64,000 nt of DNA from assembly GCA_963738545.1 (NCBI GenBank), contig CAVTXA010000009.1, positions 248,001 to 312,000 on the forward strand, written 5' to 3'. The notes below the pieces were generated by a model. The model worked only from the letters and a program-made list of their open reading frames with translations, searched no databases and was not told the DNA's origin. A program made the translations under genes and the position numbers. The DNA is from Bog-756 sp963738545 (lineage in GTDB: Bacteria > Actinomycetota > Acidimicrobiia > Acidimicrobiales > RAAP-2). This document shows, piece by piece, positions 1-8,278 of this stretch. Numbering within the stretch: position 1 is the first letter of the stretch; each line of letters starts with the position of its first letter.

Positions 1-59
1 CCTCGGATCCCGTGGTGGCCATCGAGGGTGCCGCCGCCGAAGACGATGGTGGTCCCCAC
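1..59 (-). other. possible 5' end of a gene running off the left edge
   Basis: On the minus strand a GTG at 59 opens a frame with no stop to the edge. It reads as a plausible globular N-terminus with a Gly-rich turn (TTIVFGGGTLDGHHG) and nearly all G/C third positions. No good ribosome site sits at the right distance from the GTG. A GGAGG at 81-77 is instead well placed for an ATG at 70 in another frame that reads less like protein. It lies just downstream of the transglutaminase gene on the same strand. Too little is visible to name a product. Confidence 0.25.
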
Positions 60-102
60 TCGCTGGGCATCGGCGACCTCCGCCCGTAGGGGTCCGGCCT
101 GC

Positions 103-1014
103 TCAGGCCAGCTCGAAGGGCTGGCGCCGGTCATCCACCGGCAGGTCCCCGCCCACCGTGGCGGTCACGTCGAGGGACTCGAGGGTGGCGATGCCACTGA
201 GGACCGAGGCGAAGGCGGTGTCGGCGGCGTCCCGGCCGGTGGCGATGCGGACCATGGCCGGCCGGGGGGCCAGGTCGGTGGCGTCGTAGGCGTACCACCG
301 ACCGTGCTCGATGATCTCGAAGACGGCGTGGAAGTCCATGGGGAAGAGGCCCGGGGCGTAGACGGAGGTGAACCGGGCCGGGATGCCCACCGCCCGGCAG
401 AGGGCTACCCCCAGATGGGCGAAGTCGCGGCAGGTGCCCATGCCGGTGAGGAGGGTGTGCTCCGCCGAGTCGTGCACCGAGCTCGATCCGGCCACGTAGC
501 CCACCCGCTCGCGGATCCACTCGGTAATGGCCTGGACCCGAGCGTCCACCGACGACTCCACCCCGAACTCGGCCACGGCGAAGCCCACCAGATGGTCCGA
601 GGGGCAGTACCGACTGGGACGCAGGTACACCAGTCTCGAGTTGGCCGCGGCCAGCTCGGGTCCGCCGGGGTCCCCTCCGGTCGCCGGGTCCCGAGGCGAG
701 CAGGGCTCGGTGGACGGCGGGGGCACGGCCTGGATCTCGGCCCGGTAGGAGACATGGAGGCGTCCGACCGGCGCGGCCAGCACCTGGGACCTGGTCCCGT
801 TCGGACCGAGCAGCTCGGTGGTGACGAGTGGCTCTCCTTCACTGCGGGGGTCGAACCGCTCGGAGAGGACGGTACCGGCCGAGGCCGACGAGGTGATCTG
901 GAGCACCACCTCGGCGGGCTCCGCCACCCAGAATCCCAGCTCGCAGGAGAGCACCCGTCGATCGTCGGGGTCGCCGCCGGACTCTGGGGATGGCGGGAAA
1001 CCGGTCTGACCCAT
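103..1014 (-). CDS. transglutaminase-like cysteine protease family protein
   Basis: A 303-residue soluble protein of the transglutaminase/protease-like superfamily. The first ~150 residues look like the beta-rich N-terminal region of bacterial transglutaminase-like proteins. The core domain follows, with a visible Cys-His-Asp triad: C195 in GTCRDFAH, H229 in MDFHAVF and D244 in YAYDATD. The family hydrolyses or transfers amide bonds; the substrate is unknown. The frame stays open upstream to 1332, but that stretch overlaps the divergent oxidoreductase gene, so I place the start at the ATG at 1014. It is divergent from the luciferase-like gene and shares a short (~85 bp) promoter region with it. 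Confidence 0.8.
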   Translation of the reverse strand: MGQTGFPPSPESGGDPDDRRVLSCELGFWVAEPAEVVLQITSSASAGTVLSERFDPRSEGEPLVTTELLGPNGTRSQVLAAPVGRLHVSYRAEIQAVPPPSTEPCSPRDPATGGDPGGPELAAANSRLVYLRPSRYCPSDHLVGFAVAEFGVESSVDARVQAITEWIRERVGYVAGSSSVHDSAEHTLLTGMGTCRDFAHLGVALCRAVGIPARFTSVYAPGLFPMDFHAVFEIIEHGRWYAYDATDLAPRPAMVRIATGRDAADTAFASVLSGIATLESLDVTATVGGDLPVDDRRQPFELA

Positions 1015-1086
1015 CTCTGAGCTTCCCACACGGCGGGTGGGTGCGATGTCGAACCGGAGGGCGAAGCCACCGGCGTGTCGGTGCCG

Positions 1087-1092
1087 TAGGGT
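1087..1092 (+). promoter_or_regulatory. probable -10 box, leaderless start of the LLM oxidoreductase
   Basis: TAGGGT lies six bases before the GTG at 1099 and no Shine-Dalgarno sequence is present. This spacing puts the expected transcription start at or next to the start codon, as in actinobacterial leaderless mRNAs. Confidence 0.45.
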
Positions 1093-1098
1093 CGATCC

Positions 1099-2061
1099 GT
1101 GCCACCCCCCGCTGCCGAGTCGACCGCACCGTTCGCTCCCGGCTCGGTGTCCATGCGCCTGTATCCCCACAACGAGTTGCCGGCGGCCGAGGTGGTGGCC
1201 GAGCTCTGCGCCCAGGCTGGACTGGCGCTGGGCGCGGGGTTCGACGGCGTGATGACCAGCGAGCACCACGGCGGCTTCCCCGGGTATCTCCCCAATCCCC
1301 AGCAGGTGTCGTCCTTCATCCTCGACGACCATCCCAGCGGGTGGGCGGCGGCGTGTCCGCTACTCCTCCCGATCCGACCCACCGTGCTGGTGGCCGAGGA
1401 GACGGCGTGGCTGTCCGCCCGTCATCCGGGCCGGGTGGGCCTCGGCGTCGCTGCCGGCGCGCTGCCCCTGGACTATGACGCCATGGGGAGCGACCGGTCA
1501 TCGGCACCGGCCCGGTTCGCCGACCAGCTCCCCCGACTGGTGGGCATGCTCGAGGGTCGTGGCCTCGGACCGCTGGCCGGGGACCCGGCCCTCGCCCGGT
1601 GCGCGGAGCATCCGGTTCCCGTGCTCAGCGCGGCGGTGTCACCGGCGGCGGCCCGACGGGCGGCTGCCGCCGGGGCCGGGATCCTCATGGAGGGGATGTC
1701 CGCACCCGAGCGGCTGGCCCGGGTCACCGCGGCCTATGACGAGGCCGGCGGCGTGGGGGCGAAGGTCCTCATCCGAAGGGTCTGGCTGGGCGACCTCCCC
1801 ACCGCGCTGGTCGACCGGCAGCGCCGGGTCTACGACGGCGTGACGGGTGATCCTGCCGCCTTCGGGGCCGACCAGACCGTGGTGGCCGACGACGCCACGG
1901 GCCTGGCCGAGCGACTGGCCGACGTGGTGCGGGTGACGGGCGCCTCGTCGATCGACCTCCGGGTCCACCTCCCCGGGATCCCCTCCGAATGGGTGCGCGG
2001 CCAGATCGCCGAGCTGGGAACGGCGGTGGTACCACGGTTGCAAGAGGCGTGGTCCTCCTGA
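1099..2061 (+). CDS. luciferase-like (LLM class) flavin-dependent oxidoreductase
   Basis: A 320-residue protein of the bacterial luciferase-like monooxygenase superfamily, which uses reduced flavin (FMN or F420) in a TIM-barrel fold. Characteristic features are the early strand with FDGVMTSEHHGG, the ARHPGRVGLGVAAG strand-turn, and a C-terminal segment on which flavin-dependent members close over the cofactor. The GTG at 1099 is chosen because a -10-like box sits six bases upstream and the residues before the internal Met19 (SVSMRLYPHN) look like part of the first strand; an ATG at 1153 is the alternative. The substrate is unknown. It converges on the AAA+ gene 22 bases downstream. Confidence 0.8.
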   Translation: MPPPAAESTAPFAPGSVSMRLYPHNELPAAEVVAELCAQAGLALGAGFDGVMTSEHHGGFPGYLPNPQQVSSFILDDHPSGWAAACPLLLPIRPTVLVAEETAWLSARHPGRVGLGVAAGALPLDYDAMGSDRSSAPARFADQLPRLVGMLEGRGLGPLAGDPALARCAEHPVPVLSAAVSPAAARRAAAAGAGILMEGMSAPERLARVTAAYDEAGGVGAKVLIRRVWLGDLPTALVDRQRRVYDGVTGDPAAFGADQTVVADDATGLAERLADVVRVTGASSIDLRVHLPGIPSEWVRGQIAELGTAVVPRLQEAWSS

Positions 2062-2083
2062 CCCGGGCGTGCCCCCAGCGTGT

Positions 2084-3349
2084 CTAGAGGCGGGAGTAGG
2101 TGGCCGCCTCGTCTTCGAAGCGGCGGGAGGCCTCGGGGCTGACCGAGGGCCGGGTGAGGTCCACCGCGGCCAGTACGTCGGCCGCCAGGATCTCCGGCTC
2201 GCCCCCGGCCAGGGCCCGGTCGAAGGCCAGCTGCGCGCTGCGCTGGGCCACCAGGGCGAAGTCGGCTGGGGTGAAGCCGGCGGTCCGTGCCGCCACCTCC
2301 TCCGGTTTGCCGGCGGGCAGGAACTCGGCGACCAGGTCGGCACGTTCGGACTCGTCGGGTGCACCCACCGGGATGACCAGATCGAACCGGCCCGGCCGCA
2401 GGAGCGCCTGGTCGATGGCGGCGATGGAGTTGGTGGCCATGACCATGAGTCGGTCGGGGTGGGCCTTGAACACGGGGATGACCTTCAAGAGCTCGTTGAC
2501 CAGCGGTTGGCTGTCGGGACGGTCGGCTCGATCCGAGGCGATCTCGTCGGCCTCGTCGATGAAGCACACCAGCCGGTCCACCCGCCCGAGCTCGGCGAGG
2601 CTGTCTCTCAGGGCCCGGGCGCCCTCGACGCCCTGTCCCAGCAGCGAAGGGTGGAGTTCGACGAAGGCCCAGGACAGTCGGGAGGCGATGGCCCGGGCAA
2701 ACGAGGTCTTCCCGGTACCGGGGGGACCGAAGAGGAGCACCGCGGCCGGCGGCACGAGCCCGAGCTGGTCGGCCAGTTCGGTGTGGGCCAGGGGCGCCAC
2801 CACCCGCCGGTCCAAGAGGCCCTTGGCCGTCGAGAACCCCTTCATCGACTCCCACAGGCCGGCGGCGGGCACGTGGCCCCCGAACCGCTCGACGATGGCC
2901 AGCTCCTCGGGCACCATCGAGGCGTCGCGGCTGTAGAGGTCCAGCCCGTCGCGCCGGGTGAATCCCTGGTTGGCGAAGGCCGACTCGCCGACCTGGCCCG
3001 GGCTGATGAGGGCCAGGAGTCGACGGCCCCCACGGTGGATGATCTCCTGGTCCAACTCGCGCAGCAGTCCCGAGCCGATGCCAAGGTGGCGCCAGTCGGG
3101 GTGGAGGGCCAGCATCATCAGGTGGGCGTCGGTGCCGTCCACCCGGGCCACCACGGCCCCGACCACTGTGCCCCCCGGCGAGACGGCAACGACGGCAGGC
3201 TGGTGCTCGTGGAGGGCCTCGACCACATCACTGCGGCTGTAGGCGGCCCCGGTGCCCGAACCGGACAGGTCGATCAGCCGGACGATCTCCTCGAAGGGGA
3301 TAGCCGGGTCACGGTAGTCGAGCGTCAGGGCCCGCCACTGGTGCTTCAA
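2084..3349 (-). CDS. GNAT acetyltransferase-AAA+ ATPase fusion
   Basis: A 421-residue two-domain protein. Residues ~1-140 form a GNAT N-acetyltransferase-like domain; the acetyl-CoA pyrophosphate loop is visible as WRHLGIGSGLL at 86-96. Residues ~170-410 form an AAA+ ATPase with Walker A GPPGTGKT (208-215), Walker B VCFIDEADE (261-269), sensor 1 MATNS (304-308) and an arginine-finger segment LLRPGRFD (316-323). The TTG at 3349 is preceded by GGGGGAGG with 8 bases of spacing, which decides the start; a longer frame to 3508 would run into the next gene's promoter and start. AAA+ modules of this type remodel or unfold protein partners, so a link between acetylation and remodelling is possible but is inference. 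No obvious partner gene is adjacent. Confidence 0.8.
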   Translation of the reverse strand: MKHQWRALTLDYRDPAIPFEEIVRLIDLSGSGTGAAYSRSDVVEALHEHQPAVVAVSPGGTVVGAVVARVDGTDAHLMMLALHPDWRHLGIGSGLLRELDQEIIHRGGRRLLALISPGQVGESAFANQGFTRRDGLDLYSRDASMVPEELAIVERFGGHVPAAGLWESMKGFSTAKGLLDRRVVAPLAHTELADQLGLVPPAAVLLFGPPGTGKTSFARAIASRLSWAFVELHPSLLGQGVEGARALRDSLAELGRVDRLVCFIDEADEIASDRADRPDSQPLVNELLKVIPVFKAHPDRLMVMATNSIAAIDQALLRPGRFDLVIPVGAPDESERADLVAEFLPAGKPEEVAARTAGFTPADFALVAQRSAQLAFDRALAGGEPEILAADVLAAVDLTRPSVSPEASRRFEDEAATYSRL

Positions 3350-3467
3350 CCGTCGAACCTCCCCCTGGACTGCGCCTGATCCTACTCCCGGCGGGGCCGG
3401 TTGACCCGGTGCGGGGTACGGCCCACACTGAGGGCCGGCCCATGGGGGGCCAGAAGGAGCCGGTGCC

Positions 3468-3920
3468 ATGGGACAGTGGAGCAGGGCCGAGATCGAAGCG
3501 GCGTTCACCGAGTATCAGCGCAAGGCGGCCGATGCCGGTGCGTCGGGTGACTGGCGGGAGTGGACCGACCAGTTCACCGAGGACGCCACCTACATCGAGC
3601 ACCACTACGGACAGTTCGAAGGGCGCGAGGCCATCCACCAGTGGATCAGCGCCACGATGTCGGAGTACCCCGGGCGCGACATGCCCGAGTTCCCCATCGA
3701 GTGGTATGTCATCGACGAGGACCGGGGCTGGGTCGTGTGCCAGGTGTGGAACCGGATGAAGGACCCCGGGGACGGGAGCGTCCACCAGGAGTACAACTTC
3801 ACCCTCCTCAAGTACGCAGGCGACGGCCTGTGGTCCTACGAGGAGGATGTGTACAACCCCATGCGGTTCGGGGCCATGGTGGCCGGCTGGGAGGCAGCCC
3901 GGTCGGCGGCCGGGGCCTGA
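3468..3920 (+). CDS. NTF2-fold (SnoaL-like) protein
   Basis: A 150-residue single-domain protein of the nuclear-transport-factor-2 / SnoaL-like superfamily. It shows the long N-terminal helix pair, the WTDQFTEDATYIEH strand after the helix, a GREAIHQWI segment and a C-terminal sheet ending in YEEDVYNP. Such proteins are cone-shaped dimers acting as hydrolases, isomerases or ligand-binding scaffolds. No catalytic residue can be assigned. An AAGGAG lies nine bases before the ATG. The AKR gene follows after 42 bases on the same strand, but that gene appears to have its own promoter. Confidence 0.7.
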   Translation: MGQWSRAEIEAAFTEYQRKAADAGASGDWREWTDQFTEDATYIEHHYGQFEGREAIHQWISATMSEYPGRDMPEFPIEWYVIDEDRGWVVCQVWNRMKDPGDGSVHQEYNFTLLKYAGDGLWSYEEDVYNPMRFGAMVAGWEAARSAAGA

Positions 3921-3950
3921 GGGGGACGGGCACGACCGAGGCGTCGGCAC

Positions 3951-3956
3951 TACGGT
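3951..3956 (+). promoter_or_regulatory. probable -10 box before the AKR gene
   Basis: TACGGT ends six bases before the GTG at 3963, with no ribosome site between them. The arrangement matches other probable leaderless starts in this window. Confidence 0.4.
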
Positions 3957-3962
3957 TCTGGC

Positions 3963-4823
3963 GTGGAGCAACGGCGTCTGGGCAGAACCGAGCACCGTTC
4001 CTCGGTGGCCATCCTCGGTGGGGCAGCCCTGTGGGACGGTGACCCCGAGATCGCCGCGTCGGCCCTGTCGGACGCGCTGGCGGCGGGGGTCAACCATCTG
4101 GATGTGGCCCCCCAGTACGGCCGGGCCCAGGAACTGCTGGGTCCGTTGATTCCTGCGGTGCGGGACCGGCTGTTCGTGGCGTGCAAGACCCTGCGGCACA
4201 GCAGCGATGGGGTGCGGGCCCAGCTGGAGGAGTCCCTGACCCTGCTCGGCTGCCAGTCCTTCGATCTCTACCAGATGCACGCGGTGACCGATCTGGCGGA
4301 GCTGGACGCGCGGGCCGGCGCGGCCGAGGCCATCCTGGCCGCCCGGGACGAGGGTCTGTGCCGGTTCGTGGGGATCACCGGCCACGAGCTCACCGCGCCG
4401 GCCGCCCACCTGGAGGCCCTCCGACGCTACGACCTCGATACGGTGATGTTCCCCGTCAACCCGCAGCTGTGGTCGGACCCCACCTACCGGAGGGACGCCG
4501 AAGCCCTGCTGGACTACACCGGGCACCACGACGTGGGCGTCATGGCCATCAAGGCGGTGGCGGCGCGTCCGTGGGCCGATCGGGAGCACACCTCGTCCAC
4601 CTGGTATCAGCCCTACACCGCGGCCGACGATGTGGCCCGTGGCGTCGACTTCGCCCTCTCCACCCCCGGGGTGCACGCCTTCTGCACACCGGGCGACACT
4701 CGGGTCCTGCGGACGGCACTGGCCGCGGCGGCGTCCCACGTCCCCATGGACCCCGGAGCGAGGGACGATGCTGTCCGGTCGGTGGCCGACGAGACCAGCA
4801 TCTTCCCCATGCCGACGGCGTGA
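3963..4823 (+). CDS. aldo/keto reductase
   Basis: A 286-residue NADPH-dependent oxidoreductase of the aldo/keto reductase superfamily. The catalytic tetrad is recognisable as D47 (NHLDVAPQYG), Y52, K75 (VACKT) and H106 (LYQMHAV). It is a little short for the family and lacks the long variable loops, as in the less characterised bacterial AKR groups. The GTG at 3963 is preceded by a TACGGT box at -12. Its last bases overlap the start of the carboxylase gene (GTGA), so the two are probably translationally coupled, though a functional link is unclear. Confidence 0.8.
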   Translation: MEQRRLGRTEHRSSVAILGGAALWDGDPEIAASALSDALAAGVNHLDVAPQYGRAQELLGPLIPAVRDRLFVACKTLRHSSDGVRAQLEESLTLLGCQSFDLYQMHAVTDLAELDARAGAAEAILAARDEGLCRFVGITGHELTAPAAHLEALRRYDLDTVMFPVNPQLWSDPTYRRDAEALLDYTGHHDVGVMAIKAVAARPWADREHTSSTWYQPYTAADDVARGVDFALSTPGVHAFCTPGDTRVLRTALAAAASHVPMDPGARDDAVRSVADETSIFPMPTA

Positions 4824-6697
4824 GCCCGTCGGTGGACGGGGCGACCGGCCCACCTGCATCGATGGCCGGTGCTCGCCTCACCGTGGTGGCACCGGTGCAG
4901 GGGACGGTGGTCCTGGTCCCGGTGGCGTCCGGAGGAGCGGTGGCCGAGGGAGCATCACTGCTCATCCTCGAGTCCATGAAGATGGAGCACGTGGTCCGGT
5001 CTCCGGTCACCGGTGTCGTGGTGGGGTTGGACGTCGAGGTAGGGGCAGTGGTGGCCGTAGGGGATGCCCTGGCCGTGGTCGAGGCGGGCGACGGCGTCTC
5101 CGCGGCGGATCTTCCCTCCGAGGAGCTCGATCCCGCGACGGTGCGACCGGACCTCGAGGAGCTGCTCGTCCGGCAGCGGGGTGTCCTCGACGCCGGGCGG
5201 CCCGAGGTCGTCGAACGTCGGCATCTCGCCGGGCGACGCACGGCGCGAGAGAACATCGACGACCTCTGTGACGCTGGGAGCTTCACCGAGTACGGGTCGT
5301 TGGCCATCGCTGCCCAACGGGGCCGACGACCGCTGGAGGAGCTGATCGCCCGCACACCGGCCGACGGTCTGGTGGCCGGTGTCGGTCGCATCAACGGTGG
5401 CCAGTTCGACGACCAACGGTCCCGCTGCGCCGTGCTGGCCTACGACTACACGGTCATGGCCGGTACCCAGGGAGCCCAGAACCACCGGAAGAAGGACCGC
5501 CTCTTCGAGCTGGTCCGACGGTTGCGACTGCCGGTGGTGCTCTTCGCCGAGGGCGGCGGCGGCCGGCCCGGGGACACCGACTACGCCGTCATCACCGGGC
5601 TGGATACCATGGCCTTCGCCGAGTTCGGCGGCCTGAGCGGCCTGGTTCCGCTGGTCGGGGTGGTCTCGGGATTCTGCTTTGCCGGCAACGCCGCTCTGCT
5701 CGGCTGCTGCGACGTCATCATCGCCACGCCGGGCACGTCCATCGGCATGGGGGGCCCGGCCATGATCGAAGGCGGCGGACTGGGCACGGTCCGACCCGAG
5801 GACATCGGGCCGCTGGAGGTCCAGGTGGGGAACGGGGTGGTCGACGTGGTGGCCGAGGACGAGTCCGACGCCGTCCGCCTGGCCCGTCAGTATCTGTCGT
5901 ACTTCCAGGGGACCACCGCCGACTGGTCGTGTGCCGACCAGCGCCTGCTCCGGTCAGCCGTACCCGCCGAACGGCTGCGGGTCTACGACAGTCGCCAGCT
6001 CATCGACACCCTGGCCGACACCGGCTCGGTGCTGGAGCTCCGCCGGGGGTTCGGAGCGGGCATGATCACCGCGCTGGCCAGGGTGGAGGGTCGCCCGATC
6101 GGCCTGGTGGCCAACAACCCCGCCCACCTGGGTGGAGCCATCGACCGGGACGGCGCCGACAAGGCGGCCCGGTTCCTGCAGTTGTGCGACGCCCACGACG
6201 TCCCCATCCTGTTCCTGTGTGACACGCCGGGGTTCATGGTGGGCCCCGAGGCCGAGGAGACCGCCCAGGTGCGGCACTTCAGCCGGCTCTTCGTGACCGG
6301 GGCCAGCCTCACGGTCCCCTTCTTCACCATCGTGTTGCGCAAGGGCTACGGCCTCGGCGCCCAGGCCATGGCCGGGGGCAGCTTCCGGTCACCGATCTTC
6401 ACGGTGGCCTGGCCGAGCGGCGAGTTCGGGGGCATGGGACTGGAGGGAGCGGTGCGTCTCGGGTTCCGACGGGAGCTGGAGGCGGTCGAGGACCCCGAGG
6501 CGCGAGATGCCCTCTTCGCCACCATGGTCGACCGGGCCTACCAGCACGGCAGGGCCATCAATGTGGCCACGGCCTACGAGATCGACGACGTCATCGATCC
6601 GGCCGACTCCCGGCGTCGCATCGTCGAGGCCCTCCGTTCGGTGCCTCCGCCCACCCCCCGCACCGGCAAGAAGCGGAGCTGCGTCGACACCTGGTGA
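4820..6697 (+). CDS. biotin carrier-carboxyltransferase fusion (acyl-CoA carboxylase family)
   Basis: A 625-residue protein with an N-terminal biotinyl/lipoyl domain (~20-92) carrying ESMKMEH, in which K54 is the expected biotin site, followed by a PccB-type carboxyltransferase (~120-610). The carboxyltransferase part shows crotonase-like glycine-rich oxyanion regions (GGGGRPGD, GFCFAGNAALLGC, GGSFRSP). The enzyme would move CO2 from carboxybiotin to an acyl-CoA or related acceptor. The biotin carboxylase that should load it is not in this window. The GTG at 4820 overlaps the AKR stop; an internal ATG at 4862 would still keep the biotin domain. In the usual acyl-CoA carboxylases the carrier domain is attached to the carboxylase subunit rather than to the front of the carboxyltransferase, so the order is unusual. 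Confidence 0.85.
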   Translation: MSPSVDGATGPPASMAGARLTVVAPVQGTVVLVPVASGGAVAEGASLLILESMKMEHVVRSPVTGVVVGLDVEVGAVVAVGDALAVVEAGDGVSAADLPSEELDPATVRPDLEELLVRQRGVLDAGRPEVVERRHLAGRRTARENIDDLCDAGSFTEYGSLAIAAQRGRRPLEELIARTPADGLVAGVGRINGGQFDDQRSRCAVLAYDYTVMAGTQGAQNHRKKDRLFELVRRLRLPVVLFAEGGGGRPGDTDYAVITGLDTMAFAEFGGLSGLVPLVGVVSGFCFAGNAALLGCCDVIIATPGTSIGMGGPAMIEGGGLGTVRPEDIGPLEVQVGNGVVDVVAEDESDAVRLARQYLSYFQGTTADWSCADQRLLRSAVPAERLRVYDSRQLIDTLADTGSVLELRRGFGAGMITALARVEGRPIGLVANNPAHLGGAIDRDGADKAARFLQLCDAHDVPILFLCDTPGFMVGPEAEETAQVRHFSRLFVTGASLTVPFFTIVLRKGYGLGAQAMAGGSFRSPIFTVAWPSGEFGGMGLEGAVRLGFRRELEAVEDPEARDALFATMVDRAYQHGRAINVATAYEIDDVIDPADSRRRIVEALRSVPPPTPRTGKKRSCVDTW

Positions 6698-6745
6698 CCG
6701 AGGGCGTCGCCGCCGGGGCCGGTCGGCCGTCGGCCCGGTGCCCGG

Positions 6746-7660
6746 TCAGGGCGTGGGCAGGATCTCGTCGGTGAACCGACGGACCGCCTCCCAGGCTCGC
6801 ACGGCCTCGGGCACCCCCAGGGCGACCAGTCCCTGGACGCCATGCACCCCTCCGGCGACCACGTCGAGCCGGGCGTCCACCCCGACCGCCTGAGCGCGGC
6901 GGACCATCTCTTCGGCGTCCAGGCGGCAGAGATCGGTTTCGCCCACCTGGGCCAGGAGTGGAGGGAGCCCGGCGAGATCGCCCCGGGCCGGCGAGGCCCA
7001 CGGGGCCCGGAGATCACCGCCCGGGCCCACGTAGTCCCGTGCCCGGGCCCGGAGGAACCCCTCGGTGATGAACGCGTCCCGGAGTGAGGGAGGAGTCGGG
7101 CCGTAGCCGGCCGTGTCGAGGTCCACCCATCCGGAGAGGCTGACCACACCGGCGGGATGGGGCAGGCCCTCGTAGTGGGCGGCCATCACGGTGCTGAGGG
7201 CCAGGCCACCGCCACAGGAGTCCCCGATGCACACCAACCGGTGCGGATCGTGGCCGGAGCCGATCATGGTGCGGTAGACCGAGAGGCAGTCGAGGAGCGC
7301 AGCCGGGCCGGGGTGCTCGGGAGCCAGCCGGTAGTCCACGGTGACCACGGGGAGCCCGGTCCACTCGGCGATGAACTCGGCGTAAAAGAGGTAGGCCTCG
7401 AGGTCGCAGGACACGAACGCCCCTCCGTGGACGAAGAGGGCCAGGCCGCGCGAGGCATCGCTGGTCGGTCGGTCCAACCGGCCGGTGCGCACCCCTCCCA
7501 TGGCCGCGAGGTGCACCTCGGTGTCGTGGGCCAGGGGGTGGCCGTGGAGGGGGGCCATGGCCACCCGGGTGTCGGTGACATCGTCGTGGGGTGAGGCGAA
7601 GTCCTCGGGCATGCCGTCCACGACGGAGCGGAGGAGATCACTCGTCATCGCCGTCGCCAT
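6746..7660 (-). CDS. alpha/beta hydrolase, hormone-sensitive-lipase type
   Basis: A 304-residue esterase-like protein of the HSL (family IV) group. The oxyanion motif HGGA is at 78-81, the nucleophile elbow GDSCGG places Ser148, and the later segments VGETDLCRL and GGVHGVQG supply the probable Asp and His. It would hydrolyse small acyl esters in the cytoplasm. The ATG at 7660 is used; an ATG four codons later is equally possible. The universal stress protein gene lies 30 bases upstream on the same strand, so the two may be cotranscribed. Confidence 0.85.
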   Translation of the reverse strand: MATAMTSDLLRSVVDGMPEDFASPHDDVTDTRVAMAPLHGHPLAHDTEVHLAAMGGVRTGRLDRPTSDASRGLALFVHGGAFVSCDLEAYLFYAEFIAEWTGLPVVTVDYRLAPEHPGPAALLDCLSVYRTMIGSGHDPHRLVCIGDSCGGGLALSTVMAAHYEGLPHPAGVVSLSGWVDLDTAGYGPTPPSLRDAFITEGFLRARARDYVGPGGDLRAPWASPARGDLAGLPPLLAQVGETDLCRLDAEEMVRRAQAVGVDARLDVVAGGVHGVQGLVALGVPEAVRAWEAVRRFTDEILPTP

Positions 7661-7690
7661 CCCGGATCACCAGTCATCCCGGTGGATCCG

Positions 7691-8170
7691 TCAGGTGGGA
7701 TCGGGCCGGTCCCGGTAGATCACCACGGGGGAGGCGGCATGGGAGGCGCAGTGCTGGCTGACCGAACCGAGGAGCATGCCGGAGAACGCCCCGTGGCCTC
7801 GGCTGCCCACCACGAGGAGGTCGGCATGCCTCGACGCCTCCACCAGGGCCTCGGCAGGATGGCCCTCCACGATCCGGTTCCGAACGGCCACCGAGGGGTG
7901 CGCGTCGGCCACCGGTTGGACGAGGGATTCGAGCATCGTCCGGGCGTCGCCGGCCGGGTCGTAGCCCTCGGGGAAGGGAATGACCGGACCGATGCCGGTG
8001 GGCCACTGCCAGGTGGTCACGGCCTCGATGTTGGCGCCGATCCGCGCGGCGAGGCCGGCGGCCCACTCGAGGGCGGACACCGACGTGTCGGACCCGTCCA
8101 CGCCCACCACGATCCGCTGGATGTCTCCCTCGTCCGCCCCGGGTCCATCGCCGTCTTCGGTCTGGGACAC
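7691..8170 (-). CDS. universal stress protein (UspA family)
   Basis: A 159-residue single Usp domain. The first strand reads RIVVGVDGSDTS (19-30), and the ATP-binding loop G-x2-G-x9-G-S is seen as GSRGHGAFSGMLLGS (122-136). These proteins bind ATP and are typically induced by hypoxia, starvation or redox stress in actinobacteria. The GTG at 8170 is chosen because AAGGAGGG stands five bases upstream; the open frame further upstream to 8254 lacks such a site. It is probably the first gene of a pair with the HSL-type esterase. Confidence 0.85.
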   Translation of the reverse strand: MSQTEDGDGPGADEGDIQRIVVGVDGSDTSVSALEWAAGLAARIGANIEAVTTWQWPTGIGPVIPFPEGYDPAGDARTMLESLVQPVADAHPSVAVRNRIVEGHPAEALVEASRHADLLVVGSRGHGAFSGMLLGSVSQHCASHAASPVVIYRDRPDPT

Positions 8171-8278
8171 GATGGCCCTCCTTGTCGGGTGCTCGTCATC
8201 TCCGTCGTGGTCGGCGACGTCTTGTGGAACTGGCCGCCGAGCCCGTTCCACCATGCCACGCCCGGACCACGAGTGTGC

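Noticed and set aside
2069..3379. Long plus-strand open frame (436 codons) opposite the GNAT-AAA+ gene
   Set aside because: It is the antisense shadow of a protein with clear Walker motifs; its own translation is rich in Gly, Pro and Arg with no recognisable domain.
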